Source: Rothia nasimurium
GTDB lineage: Bacteria > Actinomycetota > Actinomycetes > Actinomycetales > Micrococcaceae
Length of the DNA: 64,000 bases
Direction of reading: 5' to 3'
NCBI RefSeq assembly: GCF_014217215.1
Contig: NZ_CP056080.1
Coordinates: 2,232,001 to 2,296,000 of the forward strand
Under the pieces are notes generated by a model, which had not been told where the DNA came from, made no database searches, and saw only the letters and a program-made list of their open reading frames with translations. Position numbers and translations under genes: made by a program. Position 1 is the first letter of the stretch. Each line of letters opens with the position of its first letter. This document shows, one piece after another, positions 24,915 through 34,568 of the stretch.

Positions 24915-26450
24915 ATGCACCCCGCAACCGGCCAGATGAGAGCCGTCACCGAACCCACCACAGCACCCTACTCCCGCCGCTGGGCGGCCCTGGCCGTCCT
25001 TATGCTGCCGGTGCTCCTGGTCTCTGTCGACAACACCGTGCTCGCCTTTGCCCTGCCCGAAATCTCGGCCCAGCTCTCCCCCAGCGGCACCCAGCTGCTC
25101 TGGATTAACGATGTGTACCCGCTGATTCTCTCGGGCCTGCTCATCCCCGCAGGTAGCATGGGTGACCGCTTTGGCCGCCGCACCATGCTCCTGCTGGGCG
25201 GGTTCGGCTTTACCGTCATCTCGGCAGCCGCAGCATTCGCCCCCACCGCCGCCTGGCTCATTGCCGCCCGCGCCGGCATGGGCATCTTCGGGGCCATGCT
25301 CATGCCCGCAACGCTCTCGATTATCCGTAACATGTTCTCCGATGCCACCGAACGCCGCACCGCCATCGCTATCTGGGCGTCCGGCTTTGCTGGCGGTGCA
25401 GCCCTGGGCCCCGTCGTCGGCGGCTTCCTGCTAGAGCACTTCTACTGGGGTTCGGTCTTCCTCATGGCTGTCCCCGTCCTCCTGCCCATGCTCCTGCTGG
25501 GCTTCTGGCTGATTCCCAACTCTAAGGATCCCAACCCCGGCACCATCGACTTCGTCAGCATCGCCCTGATTATGGCGACCATGACCCCCTTCGTCTACGC
25601 CATCAAGCATTTCGCCCACGACGGCTTCGACCTGCTCACCGTCGTCCTGCTGCTAATTGCTGCCGCCTGCGGTGTTGCCTTCACCCGCCGTCAGCTGGCC
25701 CGCACCAACCCCATGCTGGAGGTGCGCCTTTTCACCAACAAGCAGTTCACCGGCGCAGTGCTCACCAACCTCATGGCCATTTTCTCCCTGGTCGGCTTCC
25801 TCTACTTCGTCTCCCAGCACCTGCAGCTGGTCAGCGGCCACTCCCCCTTTAGCGCTGCCCTGGTGCTGCTGCCCGGCCTGGTGCTGACCGTCATTGCAGG
25901 CTTGGTCGTGGTGTACATCGTCAAGGTGGTCAAGCCCTGGATCGTGATTGCCGGCGCCCTGCTCATGAACGCAGCGGCCTTCACCCTGGTCTTCTTCACC
26001 GCCGATTCCGGATCAGACACCGGTATTCTGGTCGCCTTCGCCCTGCTCGGTGTGGGCATTGGTTTTGCTGAGACGCTGACCAACGACATCATCCTGGCCG
26101 CTGTGCCCCCGCACAAGGCGGGTGCGGCGTCCGCTATCTCGGAAACCGCCTACGAAACAGGCTCGGTTATGGGTACGGCGATTCTGGGGTCGATCCTGAA
26201 CGCGGCCTATGTTGCCCACCTGGTGGTGCCCGAGGGGGTTAGTGCAGCGGACGCGGACGCCGCCCGCGAGACCCTGGGCGGGGCTGTGGAAACCGCCGAA
26301 CGCATCGGCGGGGAAACCGGCGCGGCCCTGCTCGCTTCGGCCCAGCACGCCTTCGACTCCGGCGTGGTCTACACCTCGGCCATTGGCATAGTGCTCATGC
26401 TGATTTGCGCCGTAATGGTGGTGCGCACCCTGCGCGGGGTGAAGATGTAA
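24915..26450 (+). CDS. DHA2-family MFS multidrug transporter
   Basis: 511 residues with about 14 hydrophobic helices. SVDNTVLAFALPEIS is motif D1, GSMGDRFGRRTMLL is motif A and GGAALGPVVGGFL is motif C of drug-proton antiporters. It is closest in style to the LfrA/SmvA/EmrB group, which expels quaternary ammonium compounds, dyes and antiseptics. Control by the divergent TetR gene is likely. Repeat copy 3 directly follows the stop. Confidence 0.9.
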   Translation: MHPATGQMRAVTEPTTAPYSRRWAALAVLMLPVLLVSVDNTVLAFALPEISAQLSPSGTQLLWINDVYPLILSGLLIPAGSMGDRFGRRTMLLLGGFGFTVISAAAAFAPTAAWLIAARAGMGIFGAMLMPATLSIIRNMFSDATERRTAIAIWASGFAGGAALGPVVGGFLLEHFYWGSVFLMAVPVLLPMLLLGFWLIPNSKDPNPGTIDFVSIALIMATMTPFVYAIKHFAHDGFDLLTVVLLLIAAACGVAFTRRQLARTNPMLEVRLFTNKQFTGAVLTNLMAIFSLVGFLYFVSQHLQLVSGHSPFSAALVLLPGLVLTVIAGLVVVYIVKVVKPWIVIAGALLMNAAAFTLVFFTADSGSDTGILVAFALLGVGIGFAETLTNDIILAAVPPHKAGAASAISETAYETGSVMGTAILGSILNAAYVAHLVVPEGVSAADADAARETLGGAVETAERIGGETGAALLASAQHAFDSGVVYTSAIGIVLMLICAVMVVRTLRGVKM

Positions 26451-26515
26451 AAGGGGACCGGAAAACTTAAAAAGGACCGCATATTTTGCGGTCCTTTTTA
26501 AGTTTTGCGGTCCCT
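26451..26515. repeat. GGGGACC double-palindrome repeat, copy 3
   Basis: 65 bp starting at the base after the MFS stop. Inner AAAAAGGACCGCAT-ATT-TTGCGGTCCTTTTT pairing is near perfect, and the T-run makes it a usable terminator. Confidence 0.9.
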
Positions 26516-26524
26516 CACAGAGGA

Positions 26525-26595
26525 GGACGGACGCGGCGTAACCTGTCCGTCACCTACTCGCCGGGCAAAATAAACCCGGCCGCCGGCGTCCGTCC
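26525..26595. other. GGACGGACGC inverted pair upstream of ugpA
   Basis: Arms 26525-26538 and 26581-26595 pair with one bulge; an inner CCGGG...CCCGG pair lies between. It stands 50-120 bp upstream of the Ugp operon and may be a leader structure or terminator remnant. It is another inverted pair of the GGACG motif. Confidence 0.4.
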
Positions 26596-26643
26596 ATCGT
26601 GCTGTAAACCACTGTTTACCTACCACGTGCAGAGTTATCCCTT

Positions 26644-27591
26644 GTGACTGCACCATCAATTCCCGGTCTTGAGAACACAGACCTGAGCCGCCAGCCGCGC
26701 ACCCGCCGCGTGCACACCAGCGCTAAAACCGCCCTCATCGGCGCGGCCCTGCTGCTGCCCAACCTGGTCCTGCTCCTGGTTTTTACCTACCGGCCCCTCA
26801 TCGACAACATCAGGCTTTCCTTCTACAACTGGAATATCGCCTCCACCCGGCCAGCAACCTTCATCGGCCTCGACAACTACATCGAGTGGGTTTCCAAACC
26901 CGAAAGCTGGCAGATTGTCTGGCAGACCGCTGTCTTCACCTTCTTCGCAGTCTTCGGGTCTATGGTGCTCGGCCTGGCGCTAGCCCTCTTGCTCGATAAG
27001 CCCCTCAAGGGCCGTAACGCGGTGCGGTCACTGATCTTCGCCCCCTACGTCATCTCGGGTGCAGCGATTGGTGTAGCCTTTCAGTTCGTTTTCGACCCCG
27101 GCTACGGTCTGATCCAAGACCTGCTCGGCAAAGTCGGCCTTGACTCCCCCGCCTTCTACACCAGCCCCGGCTGGGCCATGTTCATGATTACCACGACCTA
27201 CATCTGGAAGAACCTGGGCTACACCTTCGTCATTTACCTCGCCGCCCTGCAGGGCCTTCGCAAGGACCTCGACGAAGCCGCCGAAATCGACCGCACCCCG
27301 CGGGCCCGCAAGTTCTGGCGCGTCACCCTGCCCCAGCTGCGCCCCACCACCTTCTTCCTGTCCATCACGGTGCTGCTCAACTCCCTGCAGGTCTTTGACA
27401 TCATCAACGTCATGACGGCAGGCGGCCCCCTGGGCACCTCAACCACCACCCTGGTCTACCAGGTCTACCAGGAAACCTTCGTCAATTCCCGCGCAGGCTA
27501 CGGCGCTGCGGTTGCCACCATCATGTTCCTGGCCGTGCTCGTGATTACCGTTGTGCAGGTCCGTATGCAGGAGAAAAACAATGACCGCTGA
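26644..27591 (+). CDS. ugpA: Glycerol-3-phosphate/sugar ABC importer, permease 1 (UgpA-like)
   Basis: 315 residues from a GTG start. Six TM helices of the MalF/UgpA class; the EAA loop is LDEAAEIDRTPRARKFWRVTLPQLRPTTFF. A short N-terminal cytoplasmic tail precedes TM1 (ALIGAALLLPNLVLLLVF). The order A-E-B-C in this operon equals that of mycobacterial ugpAEBC, whose substrate is a glycerophosphodiester; other sugars are possible. Confidence 0.8.
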   Translation: MTAPSIPGLENTDLSRQPRTRRVHTSAKTALIGAALLLPNLVLLLVFTYRPLIDNIRLSFYNWNIASTRPATFIGLDNYIEWVSKPESWQIVWQTAVFTFFAVFGSMVLGLALALLLDKPLKGRNAVRSLIFAPYVISGAAIGVAFQFVFDPGYGLIQDLLGKVGLDSPAFYTSPGWAMFMITTTYIWKNLGYTFVIYLAALQGLRKDLDEAAEIDRTPRARKFWRVTLPQLRPTTFFLSITVLLNSLQVFDIINVMTAGGPLGTSTTTLVYQVYQETFVNSRAGYGAAVATIMFLAVLVITVVQVRMQEKNNDR

Positions 27592-28525
27592 TATCGCTCG
27601 CGCCCGCTCCCTGCCCGCCGCCAAGCCCGGCTCGGCTCTGGCTGAACAGCAGCTTCAGGACGCCGGTACCTCCCAGGTGCGCCGGGCAGCTTCTACCCCC
27701 GGCACCTCAGCCACCGGCAAGGTCTTTGGTTACATCGGTATGATTCTGGCTGGGCTGGTTATCGCTGTTCCGCTCTACTTCGTGGTGATTACCTCGCTCA
27801 AGTTGCGGCCCGAAATCTACTCCAACCCCATCACCTGGATCCCCCAGGTCTTTGCCCCCGAAAACTACACCTACGTGTGGCAGACCTTGGACTTCTCCCG
27901 CTACTTCGTCAACTCGGTCATCATCACCGTGACCCTGGTCGTCGTCAAAGTAACCCTGGGTGTGCTCAGCGCCTACGCCTTTGCCTTCTATAAGTTCCCC
28001 GGCTCCAAGATTCTCTTCTACCTGGTCATCGGAACCCTCATGGTGCCCAACGAAATCACGATTATCTCCAACTACGCCCTCGTGGCGCAGCTGGGCTGGC
28101 GTGACACCTTCACCGGCATCATCGTGCCCCTGGCAGGGGTTGCTTTCGGAACCTTCCTCATGCGCAACCACTTCCTCTCCCTGCCCACCGAAATCATCGA
28201 AGCAGCAACCCTCGACGGCACCGGCTTCTTCCGCACCCTCTTCAAGGTGGTGCTGCCCATGAGCTGGCCGACCCTCATGGCCTTCGTACTTATCACCGCC
28301 GTCACCGAATGGAACCAGTACCTCTGGCCCTTCCTCATCTCAGACACCGGCCACGTAGCACCCCTCCAAATCGGGCTCACCATGCTACAGGCGAACGAGG
28401 GCCTCACCAACTGGGGCCCGGTCATGGCAGGCACCGTACTCGCCACCATCCCCATGATCGTGCTCTTCCTCTTCCTGCAACGCTCCATGATTAAGGGCCT
28501 CACAGCAGGTGCCGTCAAGGGCTAA
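27581..28525 (+). CDS. ugpE: Glycerol-3-phosphate/sugar ABC importer, permease 2 (UgpE-like)
   Basis: 314 residues. The start at 27581 overlaps the ugpA end by 11 bp and has AGGAG 8 nt upstream. It has a long N-terminal tail (~55 residues), then six TM helices. The EAA loop is IIEAATLDGTGFFRTLFKVVLPMSWPTL. TEWNQYLWPFLI is typical of MalG/UgpE. It pairs with UgpA to form the pore. Confidence 0.82.
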   Translation: MTADIARARSLPAAKPGSALAEQQLQDAGTSQVRRAASTPGTSATGKVFGYIGMILAGLVIAVPLYFVVITSLKLRPEIYSNPITWIPQVFAPENYTYVWQTLDFSRYFVNSVIITVTLVVVKVTLGVLSAYAFAFYKFPGSKILFYLVIGTLMVPNEITIISNYALVAQLGWRDTFTGIIVPLAGVAFGTFLMRNHFLSLPTEIIEAATLDGTGFFRTLFKVVLPMSWPTLMAFVLITAVTEWNQYLWPFLISDTGHVAPLQIGLTMLQANEGLTNWGPVMAGTVLATIPMIVLFLFLQRSMIKGLTAGAVKG

Positions 28526-28588
28526 CCCACCCCGATTCACCCGACCACCCACGTCCTTACCCACCCTCTCACCCAAAGGAAAACCACC

Positions 28589-29890
28589 ATGAACATCACC
28601 CGCCGCTCCGTGCTCTCCCTCGCCGGCCTTGCCGCCACCACCGCAGCCCTCTCAGCCTGCGCAGGAACCGGCACCGGCACCGCGTCCGCCCAGCAGGAAG
28701 GCAACGGAACCCTGCAGTTCTGGTCCAATCACCCCGGCTCCTCCCGCGACGTCGAGCAGAAACTGATTGACGCCTGGAACGCCGCTAACCCCGACACCCC
28801 CGCTGAACTCATCGACGGCGGTAAGAACTACGAAGAACTCGGGCAGAAGTTCAACGCGGCTCTCTCAGGCGGCGGCCTGCCCGACGTCATCGTCGCCTCA
28901 GACGTCACCTGGTTCAACTTCGCCTTCACCGGCGCCACCACCCCGCTCAACGACCTCTGGGCGTCAGAAGGTATCGACACCTCCACCTATGTTGAGACCC
29001 TGCTCACGGACTACACCTACGACGGCAAGAACTACGGCGTGCCCTACTCCCGCTCCACCCCGCTCATGTACTGGTACACCGCCGACCTCGAAAAGGCAGG
29101 CCTGCCCACCGACGGCACCGGCCCCGCCACCTGGCAGGAATTCGCCGAAACCTGGGCGCCCAAGCTCAAAGAAGCCACCGGCAAGCCCGCCCTCACCGTC
29201 GCCGACGGCTCCAACTACCTCGACTGGTACTTCCAGGGGGCCTTCTGGACCTTCGGCGGCGCCTACTCCAACGAATGGGACCTCAAGTTCACCGCCCCCA
29301 AGACCATCGAAGCAGCCACCTTCCTGCAGACCATGGTCAAGGACGGCTACATCTCCGTGGTCAAGGATTCAGCCAACGAATTCGGCATCGGCAATGCTAG
29401 CGGCCTGCTCGAATCAACCGGCTCCCTGGGCGGCCTGAAAGAATCAGCCACCGGCGACTTCATCACCACCTACCTGCCCGGCCCCAAGCCCGGCACCACC
29501 ACCGGCGGCGCCGGCCTGGCTATCCCCGACGGCATCTCCGATGAGCGCAAGAAGATCGCCGTCAAGTTCATCGACTTCATCACCAACACCGAAAACACCA
29601 TCACCTTCACCCAGGCCACCGGCTACATGCCCGTGCGCACCGACGCCGCCGACGTGCCCGAACAGGCCGCCTACATGAAGGAAAACCCCAACGCCGCCAC
29701 CGCCATCCGCCAGCTGAACGAAAACACCAAGTCCCAGGACTACGCCCGCGTCTTCATCAACGGCGGCGGCAAGGCTATCGGCGGGGCCCTCGACAAGATT
29801 GTTGCAGGTCAGGACGTCGAAACCGTCTTCACCGCCCTGCAGGACGAGTTGCAAGCCACCTACGACCGCGACATCAAGCCCAACCTCTAA
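28589..29890 (+). CDS. ugpB: Solute-binding lipoprotein (UgpB-like)
   Basis: 433 residues. MNITRRSVLSLAGLAATTAALSAC is a twin-arginine-like signal with lipobox (LSAC), so it is lipid-anchored outside the cell. The mature part is a family-1 extracellular binding protein with LQFWSNH, GGLPDVIVAS and TGYMPVR; the last resembles UgpB. It delivers substrate to UgpA/E. 63 bp separate it from ugpE. Confidence 0.8.
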   Translation: MNITRRSVLSLAGLAATTAALSACAGTGTGTASAQQEGNGTLQFWSNHPGSSRDVEQKLIDAWNAANPDTPAELIDGGKNYEELGQKFNAALSGGGLPDVIVASDVTWFNFAFTGATTPLNDLWASEGIDTSTYVETLLTDYTYDGKNYGVPYSRSTPLMYWYTADLEKAGLPTDGTGPATWQEFAETWAPKLKEATGKPALTVADGSNYLDWYFQGAFWTFGGAYSNEWDLKFTAPKTIEAATFLQTMVKDGYISVVKDSANEFGIGNASGLLESTGSLGGLKESATGDFITTYLPGPKPGTTTGGAGLAIPDGISDERKKIAVKFIDFITNTENTITFTQATGYMPVRTDAADVPEQAAYMKENPNAATAIRQLNENTKSQDYARVFINGGGKAIGGALDKIVAGQDVETVFTALQDELQATYDRDIKPNL

Positions 29891-29929
29891 ATCACCCCGC
29901 CCCCGCCCAGAACCCCAGAAAGCTCCACC

Positions 29930-31063
29930 ATGGTTGAAGTCCACCTGCAAGATATTTCCCGTATCTACGACCCCAAGCGGCCGCGCGCCGTCAACCGGGT
30001 CAACATCACCGTGCGCGACGGGGAGTTTCTCACCCTGGTGGGGCCATCGGGGTCGGGCAAGTCTACCTGCCTGCGTATGCTGGCCGGGCTAGAGCCCGTC
30101 AACGAGGGCACCATCATGATCGACGGGGTGGACGTGACCGAAAAACCCGCCCGCGACCGCGACGTGGCCATGGTCTTCCAGTCCTACGCCCTCTACCCCA
30201 ACATGACCGCCCGGCAGAACATGGCCTTTGCCCTAGAAAACGCCAAGCTGCCCAAGACCGAGATTGAAGAGCGGGTGAACCGTGCTGCCCAGATTCTTGA
30301 GCTCGAGCACCTGCTCGATGTAAAGCCCGCCAACATGTCGGGTGGCCAGCGTCAGCGTGTCTCGATGGGCCGGGCTATCGTGCGGGAGCCCAAGGTTTTC
30401 CTTATGGACGAGCCCCTCTCTAACCTGGACGCCCGCCTGCGCGTCTCAACCCGCGCCCAGATTGCCCAACTCCAGCGGGAGCTCGGCATCACCACGGTCT
30501 ACGTCACCCACGACCAGACCGAAGCCATGACCATGGGCGACCGCGTGGCGGTGCTCAAGGACGGCATCCTGCAGCAGGTCGACGAGCCTATGCACCTCTA
30601 CCGCCACCCCGGCAACACCTTCGTCGCCGGTTTTATCGGCTCACCCGCGATGGCTCTAATCGACGGGGTTGAGGTGCGGCGGGAAGCCGACGGGGTGGCT
30701 ACCGCCCAAGCCCAGGCGTCCTTGGGTCTCCTCTGCCCCCTGCCTATTCCCGCTGAATTCACCGGGGTGCTGGGCGGCTCCGTGATTGTGGGCGTGCGCC
30801 CCGAACACTGGGAAGTTGAGCATGTGGGCGAGGGTGACGAGGTGTGCGGCCTGCGGGGCACGGTGACGCACGTGGAGCAGCTGGGAGCCGAGGCTTTCGC
30901 CTACGTGACGCCCCCGACTGGCCTGGAGCTACGCTCCCCCTCTATCGCGGTTCGGCTGCTGGGCAAGCACAATGTGGCACCCGGGGACGAGCTGCGCCTG
31001 ACCCCCATCCGAGCGTCCTTCTTCGACCCCGAAACCGAAATCAACCTGGAGTACCTGGTCTAG
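29930..31063 (+). CDS. ugpC: ABC importer ATPase (UgpC/MalK-like)
   Basis: 377 residues. Walker A GPSGSGKST (about 39-47), signature MSGGQRQR, Walker B FLMDEPLSNLDARLR, H-loop VTHDQTEAMTM. The C-terminal ~130 residues form the MOI/TOBE regulatory domain of CUT1 ATPases. Such ATPases can serve several importers. It is last in the operon, converging on corA 4 bp away. Confidence 0.88.
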   Translation: MVEVHLQDISRIYDPKRPRAVNRVNITVRDGEFLTLVGPSGSGKSTCLRMLAGLEPVNEGTIMIDGVDVTEKPARDRDVAMVFQSYALYPNMTARQNMAFALENAKLPKTEIEERVNRAAQILELEHLLDVKPANMSGGQRQRVSMGRAIVREPKVFLMDEPLSNLDARLRVSTRAQIAQLQRELGITTVYVTHDQTEAMTMGDRVAVLKDGILQQVDEPMHLYRHPGNTFVAGFIGSPAMALIDGVEVRREADGVATAQAQASLGLLCPLPIPAEFTGVLGGSVIVGVRPEHWEVEHVGEGDEVCGLRGTVTHVEQLGAEAFAYVTPPTGLELRSPSIAVRLLGKHNVAPGDELRLTPIRASFFDPETEINLEYLV

Positions 31064-31067
31064 CCCC

Positions 31068-31826
31068 CTACAGCCATTCTTTCTTCTTAAAGACCACCCA
31101 CAGCCCAAAGGACACCGCAACCATCAGTAGCAGGGAGGCCGGGTAGCCGAAGGTCCAGTGCAGCTCGGGCATCACGTCGAAGTTCATGCCGTAAATCGAG
31201 CCAATGACGGTGGGGGCCACCAGGATCGCTGCCCAGGCCGAGATTCTCTTCATGTCATCGTTCTGCCGCTCAGCCACGATAGTTGAGTTCACCGCCAGAG
31301 CGTTCTCGATTTCGTCGCCGTCGTTTTCTAGGCCCTCAATGACGGGAAAGTAGCCGTCCACGAGCATGTCGAGCACCCGGTGCAGGAAGGCCAGTGGGTA
31401 GGCCTGCATGGTGGGGCTCTCCAGGGCGCTCGAGAAGACCGCGTCCATGGTGCGCTGGGTGGTCTCAACAGAGCGCAGGGCATCTTTGACAAGCCAAATC
31501 ACAAAGTTTTCGCCCACGAACATGTGGGTTTCACCGAAACGGATCTCTTCGGTGTCATCGAGGTAGATCGCCGGGCGGAGCACCAGGTAGTAGGTGCTCC
31601 CGTAGCGATCGAGTTTGGAGCGCTGATGGCCCTGCTCGGAGTCTTCAACGGCGAGGGGGTGCAGGTCGAAGAGGCCGGTGAGGGTGGTGAGGTCGTCGCG
31701 GGAGGGGTCAACCAGGCCGATATAAGCGTAATCGGTGCCGGGAGTGAAGGCCCGGGCAAGGTCGGCGAGGGAGTCGTAGCCGGTGACGGCCCCGGTGGTG
31801 TGGTTGAGTGTGTTGAGCAAGGGCAT
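31068..31826 (-). CDS. corA: CorA-like magnesium/cobalt channel with shortened stalk
   Basis: 252 residues from the ATG at 31826, against about 315-330 for typical CorA. The N-terminal domain is normal, and the pore end has the hallmark YGMNF with MPELHW after it, followed by the second TM and a basic tail. The segment between GYFPVIEGLENDGDEIEN and ALAVNSTIVAERQNDDMKRISAW lacks about 65-80 residues that normally form the long stalk helices. The frame is kept. It may be an altered channel or a non-functional protein. Repeat copy 4 lies upstream. Confidence 0.8.
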   Translation of the reverse strand: MPLLNTLNHTTGAVTGYDSLADLARAFTPGTDYAYIGLVDPSRDDLTTLTGLFDLHPLAVEDSEQGHQRSKLDRYGSTYYLVLRPAIYLDDTEEIRFGETHMFVGENFVIWLVKDALRSVETTQRTMDAVFSSALESPTMQAYPLAFLHRVLDMLVDGYFPVIEGLENDGDEIENALAVNSTIVAERQNDDMKRISAWAAILVAPTVIGSIYGMNFDVMPELHWTFGYPASLLLMVAVSFGLWVVFKKKEWL

Positions 31827-31857
31827 GGTGTCTATCGTAGTCCTCTCTTGCTCCCGC

Positions 31858-31924
31858 AAGGGGACCTTAAAACCTAAAAAGGACCGCATAATATGCGGTC
31901 CTTTTTAAGAAATCTGGTCCCCTT
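31858..31924. repeat. GGGGACC double-palindrome repeat, copy 4
   Basis: 67 bp between the corA start and the purA stop (29 bp past purA). The inner AAAAAGGACCGCATAATATG part is near perfect. In the purA direction it can act as a terminator. Confidence 0.9.
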
Positions 31925-31952
31925 GTAAGGAGAGGGGGCGCGGACGTCCGCC

Positions 31953-33248
31953 CTACTTCTCGTCCTCGATTAGGTCACGCACGACGATGGTCTGCTCGCG
32001 GCCGGGGCCAACGCCAATTGCCGAGATACGGCAGCCGGAAATCTCTTCCAGCTTCTCAAGGTACTTACGGGCGTTCTCGGGCAGCTCGTCGAGGGTTTTA
32101 GCCTCGGTGATGTCTTCGGTCCAGCCGTCGAAGTACTCGTAGATGGGCTTGGCGTGGTGGAAGTCCGACTGGGTCATGGGCATCTCGTCGTGGCGAACAC
32201 CGTCCACGTCGTAGGCGACGCAGACAGGAATCTTCTCTAGCCCGGTGAGCACGTCCAGCTTGGTGATGAAGAGGTCGGTGAAGCCATTGATGCGCACAGC
32301 CTGGCGGGCCAGAACCGCGTCGTACCAGCCGCAGCGGCGGGGGCGGCCGGTGTTCACGCCGAACTCGCCACCGGTGGTGCGCAGGAATTCGCCCATGTCG
32401 TCGAAGAGTTCGGTGGGGAAGGGGCCAGCACCCACGCGGGTGGTGTAGGCCTTCTGAATACCGATGACGCGGGAGATGCGGGTGGGGCCAACGCCGGAGC
32501 CAACGGAGGCACCGCCTGCGGTGGGGTTAGATGAGGTGACGAAGGGGTAGGTGCCGTGGTCTACGTCGAGGAAGGTGGCCTGGCCGCCTTCCATGAGCAG
32601 GGTCTTGCCCTCGTCCAGGGCCTTGTTGAGCAGCTGGGTTGATTCAACAATCATGGGTGCCAGGCGGTCGGCGAAGCTCATGAAGTACTCAACGATTTCT
32701 TCGACCTCTACGTGGCGGCGGTTGTAGACCTTGACCAGCAGTTCGTTCTTCTGACGCAGGGCGCCTTCAACTTTCTGGCGCAGGATGGACTCGTCGAGGA
32801 TATCCTGCACGCGAATGCCCAGGCGGCCTACCTTGTCCATGTAGGTGGGGCCGATGCCGCGGCCGGTGGTGCCGATGGCGCGCTTGCCGAGGAAGCGTTC
32901 GGTGACCTTGTCCATGGTCTGGTGGTAGGGCGCTACCAGGTGGGCGTTAGCTGAAATTTTGAGCTTGGAGGTGTCTGCGCCGCGGGCTTCGAGGCCGTCG
33001 ATTTCTTCGAAGAGGGCTTCGGGGTTGACGACGACGCCGTTGCCGATGACGGGTACAGCGTTTTCTGAGAGGATACCGGCGGGAAGGAGCTTGAGCTCGA
33101 ACTTCTGGCCGTTGACGACGACGGTGTGGCCTGCGTTGTTACCGCCGTTGGGCTTGACGACGTAGTCGACGCGGCCGCCGAGCAGGTCGGTTGCTTTGCC
33201 CTTACCTTCGTCGCCCCACTGGGCGCCTACAATCACAATTGCTGGCAT
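31953..33248 (-). CDS. purA: Adenylosuccinate synthetase
   Basis: 431 residues, full length. [16 protein letters not shown] is the P-loop-like IMP/GTP site with the catalytic Asp; NNAGHTVV has the catalytic His; [14 protein letters not shown] and [10 protein letters not shown] are further signatures. It makes adenylosuccinate from IMP and aspartate with GTP, the first step to AMP. A small 8-bp hairpin (33274-33296) stands just upstream of its start. No other purine genes are adjacent. Confidence 0.97.
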   Translation of the reverse strand: MPAIVIVGAQWGDEGKGKATDLLGGRVDYVVKPNGGNNAGHTVVVNGQKFELKLLPAGILSENAVPVIGNGVVVNPEALFEEIDGLEARGADTSKLKISANAHLVAPYHQTMDKVTERFLGKRAIGTTGRGIGPTYMDKVGRLGIRVQDILDESILRQKVEGALRQKNELLVKVYNRRHVEVEEIVEYFMSFADRLAPMIVESTQLLNKALDEGKTLLMEGGQATFLDVDHGTYPFVTSSNPTAGGASVGSGVGPTRISRVIGIQKAYTTRVGAGPFPTELFDDMGEFLRTTGGEFGVNTGRPRRCGWYDAVLARQAVRINGFTDLFITKLDVLTGLEKIPVCVAYDVDGVRHDEMPMTQSDFHHAKPIYEYFDGWTEDITEAKTLDELPENARKYLEKLEEISGCRISAIGVGPGREQTIVVRDLIEDEK

Positions 33249-33273
33249 AAGTCTTACTCCTGAATAGGGTGGT

Positions 33274-33296
33274 CACCGCCGGGTTTCACGGCGGTG
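33274..33296 (-). promoter_or_regulatory. Small hairpin upstream of purA
   Basis: Arms CACCGCCG 33274-33281 and CGGCGGTG 33289-33296 with a 7-nt loop, 26 bp before the purA start. Possible leader structure; no regulatory motif recognised. Confidence 0.35.
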
Positions 33297-33510
33297 GGGT
33301 GGGGCTGCGCGGCCTGTGCAGACGGCGCGGACGCAGGGGCACACCATTCTTAAGGATAGCAAGGGTGGTTTGTGTTTGGGTGGGTGTTCCAGGTTTTGCG
33401 CTGCTAGCGGTAGAGGGTGGGCGGACGCCGGTGGCAGGTTCCCGGGAATCATCGAGAAATAATCCGACATAAAGCCAGCGTATGCCCAGATTATCTTTAA
33501 GCTGGAGAGT

Positions 33511-34431
33511 ATGAGCGAAAACCCATACACACCTAACACACCGTCTTCTCAGCCCAATCAGCCCGGAGTACCCTCATCGCCTGCTGGGGCTTACGCCGCA
33601 CCGGGCCAGCAGCCCTACCAGGGCCCCTACGGCGCAGCTGAGCAGCCTAACGGCAAAAAGCCTAAGAATGTAGTTGGCCTGGTAGCCCTAGGTCTGGGCA
33701 TACTCGGATTTATTCTTGCCTGCATTCCTGGCATCATGATTCTGGGCTGGCTGCTACTCTTTGCAGCTTTTGTAACCGGCATCGTTGGCCTGTTCCAGAA
33801 AAATAAGGAAAAGGTATCTTCAATCGTCGCGATTGTTTTGTCGGTTATCGGCTCTATTGTTTCAGCCGTTGTGCTGATTGTCTTTGTGGGCAATACCCTG
33901 GCCAACGACCCCGAACTCCAGCAGAGCCTAGAAGAGCTTGAATCGACTTTGGCAACTCCTTCTGCTGTCGCCTCTATTGATTCTGGTTCTTCCTCTTCTG
34001 AATCTGCTGTTGAAGACTCTAGTGGTTCTGCGTCTTCACTTGAGGGCGTGCTGAAGTTTGGCGATACTGCAGAATTTGAGGATGGTCTGCGTCTTACTGT
34101 CTCTGAACCTCGTACCGATTATGTTCCTAGCGAGTATGCTGCGCGTTTAGATGAGTCTTTGACTAATTACGTGGCTTTCACCGTGACAATTGAGAACGGC
34201 ACAAGTGAACCATTTGAGCCTCTGTTTTATGCTGAGGGCAACTCTGGTGGTAAGGCTATTGACCAGATTTTTGATTCTGAGCAGAACATCGGTTCAGCAC
34301 CTAGCGGTCGTATCCTACCCGGTGAATCTGTCACCTTTGATATCGCCTTTGGTGTAGCCGATCCAGCAAGCATTACTCTTGATGTTTCCGCTGATTTTGA
34401 CCACGACGCCGTCCTGTACAGCAATAAGTAG
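33511..34431 (+). CDS. DUF4190/DUF4352-like membrane-anchored protein
   Basis: 306 residues in three parts. The first ~48 residues are a Pro/Gln/Tyr-rich cytoplasmic tail. Two TM helices follow (about 53-85 and 103-128), like DUF4190. A Ser-rich linker leads to an extracellular beta domain (about 183-306; FGDTAEFEDGLRLTVSEP, NYVAFTVTIENGTSEPFEP) of DUF4352/Telomeric-repeat-factor-like type. Function unknown. Codon use is visibly AT-richer than neighbours (many TCT, GCT, GAT). GGAG lies 5 nt before the ATG. Confidence 0.75.
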   Translation: MSENPYTPNTPSSQPNQPGVPSSPAGAYAAPGQQPYQGPYGAAEQPNGKKPKNVVGLVALGLGILGFILACIPGIMILGWLLLFAAFVTGIVGLFQKNKEKVSSIVAIVLSVIGSIVSAVVLIVFVGNTLANDPELQQSLEELESTLATPSAVASIDSGSSSSESAVEDSSGSASSLEGVLKFGDTAEFEDGLRLTVSEPRTDYVPSEYAARLDESLTNYVAFTVTIENGTSEPFEPLFYAEGNSGGKAIDQIFDSEQNIGSAPSGRILPGESVTFDIAFGVADPASITLDVSADFDHDAVLYSNK

Positions 34432-34463
34432 TTTCTCGGTCTAGTCATTTCTAGACTGGTGTG

Positions 34464-34508
34464 GGCCCCGCTTGTCCTTATCTCACTGCGGTGAAGACAA
34501 ACGGGGTC
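34464..34508 (+). terminator. Terminator after the DUF4190-like gene
   Basis: Arms 34464-34477 and 34495-34508 pair with G-U pairs, followed by TTTTATGTGTTTTTAT, about 33 bp past the stop. Confidence 0.8.
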
Positions 34509-34568
34509 TTTTATGTGTTTTTATACCTATTTAGCCGTCGCGGGGCGAATATCAGCAGGTAAGCGCCC

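Noticed and set aside
26644-31063. Trehalose importer (LpqY-SugABC type) in place of Ugp, given treRC next door
   Set aside because: TreC acts on trehalose-6-phosphate, normally from a PTS; the ABC gene order A-E-B-C and binding-protein motifs fit Ugp better. Not fully excluded.
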